The notes below the pieces were generated by a model. It saw only the letters and a program-made list of their open reading frames with translations. It had not been told where the DNA came from and ran no database searches. Below, in pieces: positions 50,337 through 58,598 of a stretch of DNA of 64,000 bases (position 1 is the stretch's first letter; every line of letters begins with the position of its first letter). Origin of the DNA: Actinomycetota bacterium (lineage in GTDB: Bacteria; Actinomycetota; UBA4738; HRBIN12). The position numbers and the translations under genes are program-made. Where the stretch lies: the NCBI GenBank assembly GCA_035640355.1, contig DASQWI010000012.1, positions 1 through 64,000 on the forward strand, read 5' to 3'.

Positions 50337-51073
50337 CAGCGCGCGGCCTCCTCGACCTCGCCGAGCCGCGGCGACAGGGCCTCGCGCGCTGCGCGCTCCT
50401 CGATTCGCCCGACGCGGAGGCGAACCGCCATCAGGTACGCGTACACGATCGTGAACGCGCCGACGGCGACCAGCAGAGCGGTGAGCATCGAGCCCTCGAT
50501 CTGAGGGCCGCCGAGGCGCAACACCGTCGACTGCTGGTGGAGCGACCGCCACCACACCACCGACAGGTGCACGATCGGCACGTCGACGAACCCGACGATC
50601 CCGATCACGGCCGACCACCGGGCGCGTCGCGTTGGGTTGTCAGTGATCCGCCGAACCGCGAGGTAGCCGATATAGATCAGCAGCAGCATCGCCGTCGTCG
50701 TCAGCCGCGGGTCCCACGTCCACCACGTCCCCCACACCGGCTTGCCCCACAGGGCGCCGAGGACGATGGCCAGCGCCGTGAACAACACGCCGATCTCGGC
50801 AGAGGCCGCTGCCACGCGATCCCATCTCGTCCGGCTGGTTCGCAGGTAGGCGACGCTCGAGACGAACACCACGAAGAACGACAGGTACGCGAGCCACGCG
50901 GCGGGGACGTGCACGTACATCAGCCGCTGCACCTCCCCCTGTAGCGCGTCGGGCGGCGCGACGACGAGCGACAGCGTCGCGCTCAGGCCGAGCGCGAGTA
51001 GCGCCGCGACGCCGAGCAACCGTTCGCCGCTCCGAGATGTCGCCGTTCCAAGCCCGCGCGCCGCGATCTCCAC
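50336..51073 (-). CDS. ccmC: Heme exporter/handling protein CcmC
   Basis: A 245-residue six-helix membrane protein. The tryptophan-rich motif is in WGKPVWGTWWTWDPRLTT, and the flanking conserved histidines in YVHVPAAWLAYL and VPIVHLSVVWWRSLHQ. CcmC loads heme onto CcmE outside the membrane. It lies 1 nt after ccmB and overlaps ccmD, so the four minus-strand genes are one operon. Confidence 0.94.
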   Translation of the reverse strand: MEIAARGLGTATSRSGERLLGVAALLALGLSATLSLVVAPPDALQGEVQRLMYVHVPAAWLAYLSFFVVFVSSVAYLRTSRTRWDRVAAASAEIGVLFTALAIVLGALWGKPVWGTWWTWDPRLTTTAMLLLIYIGYLAVRRITDNPTRRARWSAVIGIVGFVDVPIVHLSVVWWRSLHQQSTVLRLGGPQIEGSMLTALLVAVGAFTIVYAYLMAVRLRVGRIEERAAREALSPRLGEVEEAAR

Positions 51074-51074
51074 C

Positions 51075-51746
51075 TCAGTCCTCCATCAGGAAGCCGAACA
51101 CGAGCACGCCGAGTGACAGGAATACGACGTCGAACGCGACGAGGAGGCCAAGCCACCCGATCGCCTCGTCGGTGCGTCCCGTGGCGGCGAGATCGGTGGC
51201 CCGAACGCCGGCGACGAGCACCGGCGTCACCAGGGGAAGGACGAGGGTGGGGAAGAGCGCCTCGCGCGTTCGCGCGGCCTCCGCGAGCACGCCGAACAGG
51301 CCGCCCACTGCCGCGAGCCCAACCGCCCCGAGCCCGAACGCGGCGGCCAGCACGAGTGGACCGCGCACCGTGAGGTCAAACAGCACGACGACGAGCACCA
51401 GCGCACACGCGACGAGCAGCAGAAGTTGCAACGCGACAGCGGCGGCCTTGCCGAGGAACACCGCGGCCTTGTCGATCGGCGCGAGCAGCAACCCCTCGAG
51501 CGCGCCGTCCTCGCTCTCGATCTGGTACGCGCGTCGGGCGGCGATCACCGCCGCGAACAGGACGGCCATCCACAACAGGCCCGGCGCCGTCCGCAGGAGC
51601 ACGTCGCGGCCCGGCCCGAACGCGAAACCGAAGGAGATGAGCAACGTGGCGGCGAAGGGGAGCAACGTCGCAAGCGCGTGTTTGGCCCGGATCTCGGCGC
51701 GAACGTCCTTCGCGGCAATCGTCGCTGCGTGACGGAGGAGCCTCAT
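51075..51746 (-). CDS. ccmB: Heme ABC exporter membrane subunit CcmB
   Basis: A 223-residue membrane protein with six helices and the CcmB features: an N-terminal KDVRAEIRAKHALATLLPF, IESEDGALEGLLLAPIDK (the conserved ED-GLE loop) and FPTLVLPLVTPVLVAG. It pairs with the CcmA ATPase to release heme-loaded CcmE. ATG 51746 overlaps the ccmA stop by four bases. Confidence 0.94.
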   Translation of the reverse strand: MRLLRHAATIAAKDVRAEIRAKHALATLLPFAATLLISFGFAFGPGRDVLLRTAPGLLWMAVLFAAVIAARRAYQIESEDGALEGLLLAPIDKAAVFLGKAAAVALQLLLLVACALVLVVVLFDLTVRGPLVLAAAFGLGAVGLAAVGGLFGVLAEAARTREALFPTLVLPLVTPVLVAGVRATDLAATGRTDEAIGWLGLLVAFDVVFLSLGVLVFGFLMED

Positions 51747-52420
51747 GGCTCCCCCTCGCGAACGATGCGTCCCCCGTCCATGAACAGGACCCGGTCCGCC
51801 AACCCCCGCTGCATCGTGTGGTGCGTCGCGACCACGACGGCGCGACCGTCGCGCGAGGCCTCGCGGATCAGATCGTCGACCGCGTGGTGCGCCTCCGCGT
51901 CGAGGCCGGTATAGGGCTCGTCGAGCAAGAGGATCTGCGGGCGCCGTAAGAGGGTCCTCGCCACCGCCACGCGCTGCCGCATGCCCTGCGAGAAGCCGTG
52001 CACCCGTTCGCCTGCCACCTCGAGGAGCCCCACGCGGTCTAGCGCCCCCTGGATGTCCGCCCCGTCCACGCCGAGGAGCCGGCACCAGAACCGGAGGTTC
52101 TCAGCCGCCGAGAGGTCCTCGTACAGGCGTGTTCTGTGAGACATCAGGTCGGTGTGGCGACGGATCGCGTCGCGCTCGCGGACGAGGTCGTACCCCAGCA
52201 CGGAACCGTGTCCGTACGTCGGGGAGAGCGCGGTCGCCATGATCCGAAGGACCGTCGTCTTGCCGGCGCCGTTCGGGCCGCGGAGCACCAGCACTTCACC
52301 GGGTGCGACGCGAACGTCGGCGCGGACCAGGGCCGGATTCGCGCCGAACAGCCGCGTGACGGCGTTCAGCTCGACGGCCGTGACGGCGCTGCGAGCGCGC
52401 TTCTCGTGGAGGTCGTGCAC
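51743..52420 (-). CDS. ccmA: Heme exporter ATP-binding subunit CcmA
   Basis: A 225-residue ABC ATPase: Walker A RGPNGAGKTTVLR, signature FSQGMRQRVAVAR, Walker B ILLLDEPYTGLD and switch histidine in VATHHT. A family feature is the short length and C-terminus ending soon after the switch. I use GTG 52420; a frame extension to 52441 is possible. A TACAAA box on the minus strand (52433-52428) lies 7 nt before the GTG, and AAGGGG overlaps it, so initiation may be leaderless. First gene of the minus-strand ccm block. Confidence 0.93.
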   Translation of the reverse strand: MHDLHEKRARSAVTAVELNAVTRLFGANPALVRADVRVAPGEVLVLRGPNGAGKTTVLRIMATALSPTYGHGSVLGYDLVRERDAIRRHTDLMSHRTRLYEDLSAAENLRFWCRLLGVDGADIQGALDRVGLLEVAGERVHGFSQGMRQRVAVARTLLRRPQILLLDEPYTGLDAEAHHAVDDLIREASRDGRAVVVATHHTMQRGLADRVLFMDGGRIVREGEP

Positions 52421-52522
52421 GGACCCCTTTGTAGCACCCACGCGCGACGCGCCGCTCCGACGGTGTCGGAGGAGAGGCGGGGACGCCGGCTGGCTACCCC
52501 AGCGCCACTACAATCGGCCTGC

Positions 52523-52597
52523 CGGGATGTGGCGCAGTCTGGTTAGCGCGCGGCGTTTGGGTCGCCGAGGTCGCCGGTTCGAATCCGGCCATCCCGA
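52523..52597 (+). tRNA. tRNA-Pro (anticodon TGG)
   Basis: Cloverleaf with acceptor CGGGATG/CATCCCG, D-arm GGCGCAGTCTGGTTAGCGC, anticodon arm CGGCG-TTTGGGT-CGCCG giving TGG, T-arm GCCGGTTCGAATCCGGC and discriminator A. CCA is not encoded. TACAAT at 52509-52514 is a good -10 box 8 nt upstream. Confidence 0.95.
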
Positions 52598-52701
52598 CGG
52601 ATCGTCGCAACGATCCGCGGCCGGGGCGGGCTCAGAAGCCGCCGAGACCGTTGCGGCGCAACGTGAACCCCGAAATCTCATCGTGGCGCTACTCTGGCGC
52701 C

Positions 52702-53214
52702 ATGCGCCTCCGCTCGTTCTGTGACGAACTCCCGCTCGGCACAATTCGCCGGATGCTGTCGGGGCTGCCGGAGGCACGCGGGTACGACGTCGTCGTGAGG
52801 CCCTTGCGGTATCGGGAGAAGCCGCACCTTGCCGCACAGACCGACTTCGGCGAGCGCACGATCACGCTCCAGGTTCCCGAGCCCTTCTACCCGTTCGGCG
52901 AGGTCGTGGCGTTCGGGGCCAAGCGCCGGGCGAGCCGGTCGATCCGGTTCATCTGGCTGACCGAGGGCGTGACGTTCCGGACGGCGCGCGAGGTGCTCAG
53001 GTTCCTGTACCTCCACGAGTGGATGCACTGGTACCTGCACGTCCACCACGGACGCGGCGGCTCTGCGGAGACGACGTGCGACCGATTCGCCCTGCTGAAC
53101 TACAAGCGCAGGGTGGTCACGATGGCCGACGCCGAGGCGGCGCTCCGCAGAGTGCCGGCCGAGCCGTCTCGGCCGACGGGCGCCGTTGCCGCTCGCCGTC
53201 GCATCGCGCGGTAA
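52702..53214 (+). CDS. Small HExxH protein, possible metallopeptidase
   Basis: A 170-residue cytosolic protein that I do not recognise as a named family. It carries a zinc-peptidase motif, LYLHEWMHWYLHVHHG, near residue 105 (HEWMH), with a candidate third ligand about 16 residues on in SAETTCDRFALLNYKR. That spacing recalls compact gluzincins and SprT/ImmA-like proteins. The first 80 residues contain ERTITLQVPEPFYPFGE, a strand-rich part expected before such a helix. The C-terminus is basic. ATG 52702 lies 8 nt from a GGCGC stretch, with no clear ribosome site. It sits alone between tRNA-Pro and a convergent aminotransferase. Confidence 0.6.
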   Translation: MRLRSFCDELPLGTIRRMLSGLPEARGYDVVVRPLRYREKPHLAAQTDFGERTITLQVPEPFYPFGEVVAFGAKRRASRSIRFIWLTEGVTFRTAREVLRFLYLHEWMHWYLHVHHGRGGSAETTCDRFALLNYKRRVVTMADAEAALRRVPAEPSRPTGAVAARRRIAR

Positions 53215-53238
53215 CCGCCCCGCTCGCCCGGCGTCCCA

Positions 53239-54351
53239 TCACGGGAACGAGAGCGCCGCTCGGTCGAGGCCTTTGATCGTGTGCTCGATGTCGAACCCGA
53301 ACCCGACGCGGAAGCCGTTTCCGAGCCCGAACATCTCGCCGGGAACCAGCAGCACGCTCTGCTGCGTTCGGATGCGATCGATCAGATCCCGCGAGCCGAT
53401 CGGCAGGTCGTACTCGACGTAGGCGATGGCGCCGGCCTTCGGGCGCACGTACGTCAGCGCCGATTGCCCGGCGATCCATTCCTCGAGCCTCGAGAGGTTC
53501 GTCCGAATGATGCCGCGCGTCCGCGCCAGGAGCTCCTCGCGTCGAGCGGGCTCCATCGCGATCTGAGCGAGCGAGTCCGAGAGCATGCCAGGCGTGAGCG
53601 TCGTGTAGTCGTGCCGGATCCACAGCTCGGCGATCGTCTCCTGTGACGCGACCGCCCATCCGACCCGCAGACCAGGAAGACCGAACGCCTTCGACAGTCC
53701 GCTCGTGACGATCACCCGATCGGAACGTCCCCAGAACGTCGGCGTCGTCCGGTCCGTGTCGACCTCGGCCCCCCGGTAGATCTCGTCGGCGACGATCCAT
53801 GCGCCCACGCGTTCGGTCGCGCGAACGAGGGCATCCATCTCGTCGGCGGTGAGCACATGGCCCGTCGGGTTGTTCGGGTTGCACACCATCACCGCCTTCG
53901 TCCGCGGACCGATGGCGCGCTCGAGCGCGTCGACGTCGAGGGACCATCCGTCGCGGCCGGGGACGAGACCGAACGTGCCAGTTGTATCGCCGAAGTGACG
54001 GCCGAGGCCCCAGCCCTGCAGATAGTTCGGAACCATGAACGCCAGACGGTCGCCGGGTTCGAGCAACGACCACAGGGCGACGAGATTCGCCTCCGATCCG
54101 CCGTTCGTGATCGTCACGTTCTCGACGCCCGCCCCGTCGTACCACTCCGCGACGAACGCACGCGTTCGTTCCGAACCTTCGGACAGCGGATAGCCGAGCC
54201 TCGTGTCGAGGAGCGCTCGCCTCGCGTCGTCATCGCGGAGCAGCTCGTCGAGGGAGAGCGGTGACACGCCGCTCTCCGACAGGTCGTACTCGACCTCGTG
54301 CCAGTACAGCGACTGCAGCCGCTCCATCTCGAAGACGTCGATGGTCGCCAA
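53239..54351 (-). CDS. PLP-dependent class I/II aminotransferase
   Basis: A 370-residue fold-type I enzyme. The PLP lysine is in SGLSKAFGLPGLRVGW, with the cofactor contacts CNPNNPTGHVL and VADEIYRG and the C-terminal arginine in GFRVGFGFD. The segment NGGSEANLVALWSLLEPGDRLAF is typical of subgroup I-gamma/HisC-like and MalY-like proteins. The amino donor and acceptor are unknown. It follows the inositol-phosphatase-family gene on the same strand with a 77-nt gap, so co-transcription is possible. Confidence 0.88.
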   Translation of the reverse strand: MATIDVFEMERLQSLYWHEVEYDLSESGVSPLSLDELLRDDDARRALLDTRLGYPLSEGSERTRAFVAEWYDGAGVENVTITNGGSEANLVALWSLLEPGDRLAFMVPNYLQGWGLGRHFGDTTGTFGLVPGRDGWSLDVDALERAIGPRTKAVMVCNPNNPTGHVLTADEMDALVRATERVGAWIVADEIYRGAEVDTDRTTPTFWGRSDRVIVTSGLSKAFGLPGLRVGWAVASQETIAELWIRHDYTTLTPGMLSDSLAQIAMEPARREELLARTRGIIRTNLSRLEEWIAGQSALTYVRPKAGAIAYVEYDLPIGSRDLIDRIRTQQSVLLVPGEMFGLGNGFRVGFGFDIEHTIKGLDRAALSFP

Positions 54352-54428
54352 CCGGTTCTCCCTTCGCGCGGCGCGACGCTACCAACGCCGCCTCCTCCAA
54401 CGCAATGCGGTCGCCCGACGCGCGTGGG

Positions 54429-55199
54429 CTATGCGCCGCGCGCCGAACGTAATCGCCCGACGACGTCGTTGTGCAGCACGCCGTTCGTCGAGAGCACGCT
54501 CCTGCCGTGCGCGAGTGGAGATCCGTCCAGCTGGCTCATGGTCCCGCCCGCCTCCTCGACCACGACTTCGACCGCCGCCCAGTCCCACGTGTTGAGCTCG
54601 CGCTCGACCATCACATCGGCCGAGCCGCGCGCGACGAGCATGTGCGCCCATGCGTCGCCGAAGCCGCGAGTGCGCCGCGCCTCACTCATCAGTTTCTGCA
54701 CCCCGCGCGCGTTCGGCCCGTCGAGCCAGTCCGCCATCCCGCCGAACAGGACGAACGCTCGCGACACCGAGTCGATGCGCGAGACGTGGATCGCGTCGCC
54801 GTTCAATCTGGCGCCTAGGCCTCGCGCGGCCTCGTAGCGCTCGCCGATCGCGGGCATCGACACCACGCCGACGACCGGAACGTCGTCCACGGCGAACGCG
54901 ATCAGGGTCGCCCACAGCTGCACGCCGTCGGCGAAGTTCTTCGTGCCGTCGATCGGGTCGACGATCCAGCGGCGGGATGCATCCCCCTCCGATCCGCCCT
55001 CCTCGCCGAGGACGCCGTCGCGGGGGAACCGCGCGTGCACTGCAGCGCGGATGGCCCTTTCGATCGTGATGTCGGCTTCGGTGACGGGGGTCCGGTCGGC
55101 CTTCTCCCGAACCTCGAACGACCGGCCGAAGTAGGACAACGCGATCCCGTCAGCCTCGTCGGCGAGTTCGTTGGCGAACGAGAGCTCGTTCTCGTACAT
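54429..55199 (-). CDS. Inositol-monophosphatase-family phosphatase (possible histidinol-phosphatase HisN)
   Basis: A 256-residue lithium-sensitive-type Mg-dependent phosphatase. Metal ligands are in GVLGEEGGSEG, WIVDPIDGTKNF (the DPxDGTxNF motif) and the late WDWAAVEVVVEEAGG. The C-terminal half matches actinobacterial HisN (histidinol-phosphate to histidinol), whose key is the short N-terminus FANELADEADGIALSYF and ADRTPVTEADITIE. Myo-inositol-1-phosphatase or CysQ-like activity are alternatives. It diverges from tig; the 77-bp gap carries the tig promoter. Confidence 0.83.
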   Translation of the reverse strand: MYENELSFANELADEADGIALSYFGRSFEVREKADRTPVTEADITIERAIRAAVHARFPRDGVLGEEGGSEGDASRRWIVDPIDGTKNFADGVQLWATLIAFAVDDVPVVGVVSMPAIGERYEAARGLGARLNGDAIHVSRIDSVSRAFVLFGGMADWLDGPNARGVQKLMSEARRTRGFGDAWAHMLVARGSADVMVERELNTWDWAAVEVVVEEAGGTMSQLDGSPLAHGRSVLSTNGVLHNDVVGRLRSARGA

Positions 55200-55260
55200 C
55201 GGCGCGGAGCCTACCGTCGGCCGCTTCCGGTCACGTAACCGGGGTATCGGGCCGGACTGC

Positions 55261-55266
55261 TAGATT
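55261..55266 (+). promoter_or_regulatory. TAGATT -10-like box for tig
   Basis: A TAnnnT hexamer 10 nt before the ATG of tig at 55277, giving a leader of only a few bases. Confidence 0.4.
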
Positions 55267-55276
55267 CGATGTTCGG

Positions 55277-56641
55277 ATGCAGACGACCGTCGAAGAGACC
55301 GACAAGCACAAGGTAAAGCTCACGATCGAGGTTCCGCCGGATGATTTCGGAAGGGATCTCGATCGTGCGTATCGCAAGGTCGCGCGACAGGTCAAGATCC
55401 CCGGTTTCCGCAAGGGCAAGGTTCCGCGGCAGGTCATCGACGCCCAGATCGGGCGGGACGCCGTCCTCGGCGAGTTCCTCGAGGAATCCGTTCCGACGTA
55501 CTACCGTGACGCGATGCGGGAGAACGACCTCGCGCCGATCGCACAACCGGACATCGATCTCCAGCAGGTCGAGGAGGGCAAGCCGCTCGTCTTCACGGCG
55601 ACGGTCGAGGTTCGGCCGCGGTTGCGGTTCGAGGACGCCGACTACAAGGGGATCGAGCTCGACCGCCCGACGAGCGAGGTCACGGACAAGGACGTCGATG
55701 CGATGGTCGACTCACTGCGCGAACGATTCGCCGAGCTCGAACCCGTCGCCCGTCCGGCGCACGACAACGACTACGTCGTCATCGACATTCGCGCCAGCGT
55801 CCACGGCCAGGACGTGGCCGACGCGACACGCCAGGACTACCTGTACGAGGTTGGATCCGGGGAGTTCGGTCCCAAGCTCGACACCGAGCTCGAGGGAAAG
55901 CGCGCCGGCGAGATCCTCAAGGTGAACGACGTGCTTCCCGAGCGCTTCGGCGACGAGGCTGGGCGCGAGGTGTCGCTCCAGGTGTTGGTGAAGGACGTGA
56001 GAGCCAAGAAGCTCCCTGCGGCCGACGACGAGTTTGCCAAGACCGCCTCCGAGTTCGACACGCTGCACGAGCTCCGGGCCGAGCTCGCCAAGCAGATCGC
56101 CCAGAGCAAAGATCGCGCCGCCGACGGCATCATCCGCGACGCGGCCCTGGGCGCGCTGATCGAACGGACGAGGGTCGACCTGCCCGAGAGCCTCGTTGAC
56201 GAGGAGATCGGGCATCGCGTGAGCCACGCGCGCGAGCGGGCGGAACGGGCAGGCACCACGCTCGATCAGTTGCTCGCGTCGCAGGGCTTCGACGAGCTTC
56301 GGTTCCGCGCCGACGCGCGGCAGCACGCCGAACGCGCGATCATCGCGGACCTCGTCCTCGAGGCCATCGCTCGCGCCGAGGACATCCAGGTCACTCCCGA
56401 GGAGCTGGCCGGAGAGATCACAGGACTCGCCGCCGCGCTCGGACGCGAACCGAAAGAGGTTGCGAAGACATTGGAGAGTAGCGGTCAGATCGCATCATTG
56501 GCCGGTGATATCATCCGCTCCAAGGCGCTCGACATCCTCATCGAGCACGCGAACATCCGGCTCAAGGAGGACGGGATCCCGTCCGACGCTTCCAATGAGC
56601 CCTCATCAGAACCGGAACGAGACAAGAGGGAGACGCCATGA
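55277..56641 (+). CDS. tig: Trigger factor
   Basis: A 454-residue ribosome-bound chaperone and peptidyl-prolyl isomerase. The ribosome-docking signature is in [20 protein letters not shown] near residue 40. The FKBP-like PPIase domain (about 155-245) and the helical C-terminal arms ([19 protein letters not shown], then [19 protein letters not shown]) follow. The C-terminus ends in a charged serine/glutamate tail. It captures nascent chains at the exit tunnel. Its stop overlaps the clpP ATG by four bases (ATGA), coupling chaperone and protease translation. Confidence 0.95.
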   Translation: MQTTVEETDKHKVKLTIEVPPDDFGRDLDRAYRKVARQVKIPGFRKGKVPRQVIDAQIGRDAVLGEFLEESVPTYYRDAMRENDLAPIAQPDIDLQQVEEGKPLVFTATVEVRPRLRFEDADYKGIELDRPTSEVTDKDVDAMVDSLRERFAELEPVARPAHDNDYVVIDIRASVHGQDVADATRQDYLYEVGSGEFGPKLDTELEGKRAGEILKVNDVLPERFGDEAGREVSLQVLVKDVRAKKLPAADDEFAKTASEFDTLHELRAELAKQIAQSKDRAADGIIRDAALGALIERTRVDLPESLVDEEIGHRVSHARERAERAGTTLDQLLASQGFDELRFRADARQHAERAIIADLVLEAIARAEDIQVTPEELAGEITGLAAALGREPKEVAKTLESSGQIASLAGDIIRSKALDILIEHANIRLKEDGIPSDASNEPSSEPERDKRETP

Positions 56642-57267
56642 AGGACTACCTCGTCCCCGTCGTCGTCGAGCAGACCGCTCGCGGTGAGCGTTCGTTCGAC
56701 ATCTACTCGCGTCTGCTCAAGGAACGCATCGTGTTCCTCGGCACGCCGGTGGACGACAACGTCGGCAACCTCATCATGGCGCAGCTCCTGCACCTCGAGT
56801 CCGAGGAACCCGACAAGGACATCAACCTGTACATCAACTCGCCGGGTGGGGACATCACGGCGCTGTTCGCGATCTACGACACGATGCAGTACGTCAAGTG
56901 CGACGTCTCGACGACCGTGATGGGACAGGCGGCGTCGGCGGCCGCGGTGCTGCTGCTCGCCGGCACGAAGGGCAAGCGGTTCGCGCTGCCACACTCCCGC
57001 GTCCTGCTTCACCAGCCGCACGGACAGGCAGGTGGGCAGGCGGTGGATATCGAGATCCAGGCGAGGGAGATCATCCGGTACCGCCAGCTCCTTGATCAGC
57101 TGATCGCCGAGCACACCGGCCAGCCGCTGGAGAAGGTCGGCAAGGACACTGACCGCGACTACATCCTCACCGCGCAGGAAGCGGTCGAGTACGGGATCGT
57201 CGACGAGGTCATCACGACCCGCAAGTTGAAGCCGGAACTCGCGGCGGCGGCCGCCGGCGCATCGTAG
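56638..57267 (+). CDS. clpP: ATP-dependent Clp protease proteolytic subunit (ClpP2-like)
   Basis: A 209-residue serine protease. Catalytic serine in [15 protein letters not shown], histidine in RVLLHQPHG, aspartate in [11 protein letters not shown]. The sequence around [21 protein letters not shown] and GQAASAAAV is closer to actinobacterial ClpP2 than to ClpP1. Only one clpP is present between tig and clpX, whereas many actinobacteria have a clpP1-clpP2 pair here. It assembles into the proteolytic chamber fed by ClpX or ClpC. Confidence 0.95.
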   Translation: MKDYLVPVVVEQTARGERSFDIYSRLLKERIVFLGTPVDDNVGNLIMAQLLHLESEEPDKDINLYINSPGGDITALFAIYDTMQYVKCDVSTTVMGQAASAAAVLLLAGTKGKRFALPHSRVLLHQPHGQAGGQAVDIEIQAREIIRYRQLLDQLIAEHTGQPLEKVGKDTDRDYILTAQEAVEYGIVDEVITTRKLKPELAAAAAGAS

Positions 57268-57326
57268 GATTCGACGGCTAACCAGGCCGGGCGGGGACTC
57301 GGCCGTTCGTTCAGGGGGACGGGGGC

Positions 57327-58592
57327 ATGGCGAGGATCGGCGACTCGGACCTGCTGAAGTGTTCGTTCTGCGGCAAGTCCCAAAAGCAGGTCAAGAAGCT
57401 GATCGCCGGGCCCGGCGTCTACATCTGCGACGAGTGCATCGATCTCTGTAACGAGATCATCGAGGAAGAGCTCTCCGAGACCTCGGAGCTGAAGCTCGAC
57501 GAGCTGCCCAAGCCGCAGGAGATCTACGCCTTCCTGGATGAGTACGTGATCGGACAGGAGACGGCCAAGAAGGTCCTGTCGGTCGCCGTTTACAACCACT
57601 ACAAGCGAATCCAGGTCGGCGCCAAGGACAACGAGGTCGAGCTCCAGAAGTCCAACATCATGATCCTCGGTCCGACCGGCTGCGGGAAGACGCTCCTTGC
57701 GCAGACGCTCGCGCGGATGCTGAACGTCCCCTTCGCCATCGCCGACGCCACCGCGCTCACGGAGGCCGGCTACGTCGGCGAGGATGTCGAGAACATCTTG
57801 CTCAAGCTGATCCAGGCCGCCGACTACGACGTCAAGAAGGCGGAGACCGGGATCATCTACATCGACGAGGTCGACAAGATCGCCCGCAAGAGCGAGAACC
57901 CGTCGATCACTCGTGATGTCTCCGGTGAGGGCGTGCAGCAGGCGCTCTTGAAGATCCTCGAGGGAACGACGGCGTCGGTTCCTCCGCAGGGCGGCCGCAA
58001 GCACCCGCACCAGGAGTTCATCCAGATCGACACGACGAACATCCTGTTCATCTGCGGCGGCGCCTTCGCCGGGCTCGAGAAGATCGTCGAGAGCAGGATC
58101 GGAAGCCGCGGGATCGGGTTCGGCGCAGACGTTCGTCGTGTCGAGGACAAGGATCTCGGCGCGATCCTGCACCAGGTCCTTCCGGAAGACCTATTGAAGT
58201 ACGGGCTGATCCCTGAGTTCGTCGGGCGTCTTCCCGTCATCACCAACGTGCACAACCTCGACAAGCAGGCGCTCATCGACATCCTGACCAAGCCGAAGAA
58301 CGCGCTCGTGAAGCAGTACCACAGGTTCTTCGAGTTCGACGGCGTCGAGCTCGAGTTCACCGACGACGCGCTCGACTCGATCTCCGATCAGGCGATCCTC
58401 CGCGCAACCGGAGCGCGAGGGCTGCGCGCGATCCTCGAAGAGGTGCTGCTGAACACGATGTACGAGCTCCCGTCGCGCAAGGACGTCACCAAGTGCGTGA
58501 TCGACGGCGAGGTCGTGCGCAGCAAGGTCAACCCCACGCTCGTGCCGGTGAAGGAGCCGAAGCGGCGCGAGCGCCAGGAGCGCACGGCCTAA
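57327..58592 (+). CDS. clpX: ATP-dependent Clp protease ATP-binding subunit ClpX
   Basis: A 421-residue AAA+ unfoldase. The N-terminal zinc finger is complete (CSFCGKSQ... then [12 protein letters not shown]), Walker [16 protein letters not shown], pore loop [14 protein letters not shown] (GYVG), Walker [15 protein letters not shown], sensor and arginine-finger regions near [10 protein letters not shown] and [10 protein letters not shown] basic C-terminus ends the protein. It delivers tagged or misfolded proteins to ClpP. It is 59 nt after clpP and ends 6 nt from the convergent cyclase gene. Confidence 0.97.
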   Translation: MARIGDSDLLKCSFCGKSQKQVKKLIAGPGVYICDECIDLCNEIIEEELSETSELKLDELPKPQEIYAFLDEYVIGQETAKKVLSVAVYNHYKRIQVGAKDNEVELQKSNIMILGPTGCGKTLLAQTLARMLNVPFAIADATALTEAGYVGEDVENILLKLIQAADYDVKKAETGIIYIDEVDKIARKSENPSITRDVSGEGVQQALLKILEGTTASVPPQGGRKHPHQEFIQIDTTNILFICGGAFAGLEKIVESRIGSRGIGFGADVRRVEDKDLGAILHQVLPEDLLKYGLIPEFVGRLPVITNVHNLDKQALIDILTKPKNALVKQYHRFFEFDGVELEFTDDALDSISDQAILRATGARGLRAILEEVLLNTMYELPSRKDVTKCVIDGEVVRSKVNPTLVPVKEPKRRERQERTA

Positions 58593-58598
58593 CGTCGT

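Noticed and set aside
52523-52702. Integration site at tRNA-Pro
   Set aside because: No duplicated tRNA 3' end, integrase or change in coding style is seen downstream; the flanking genes look native.
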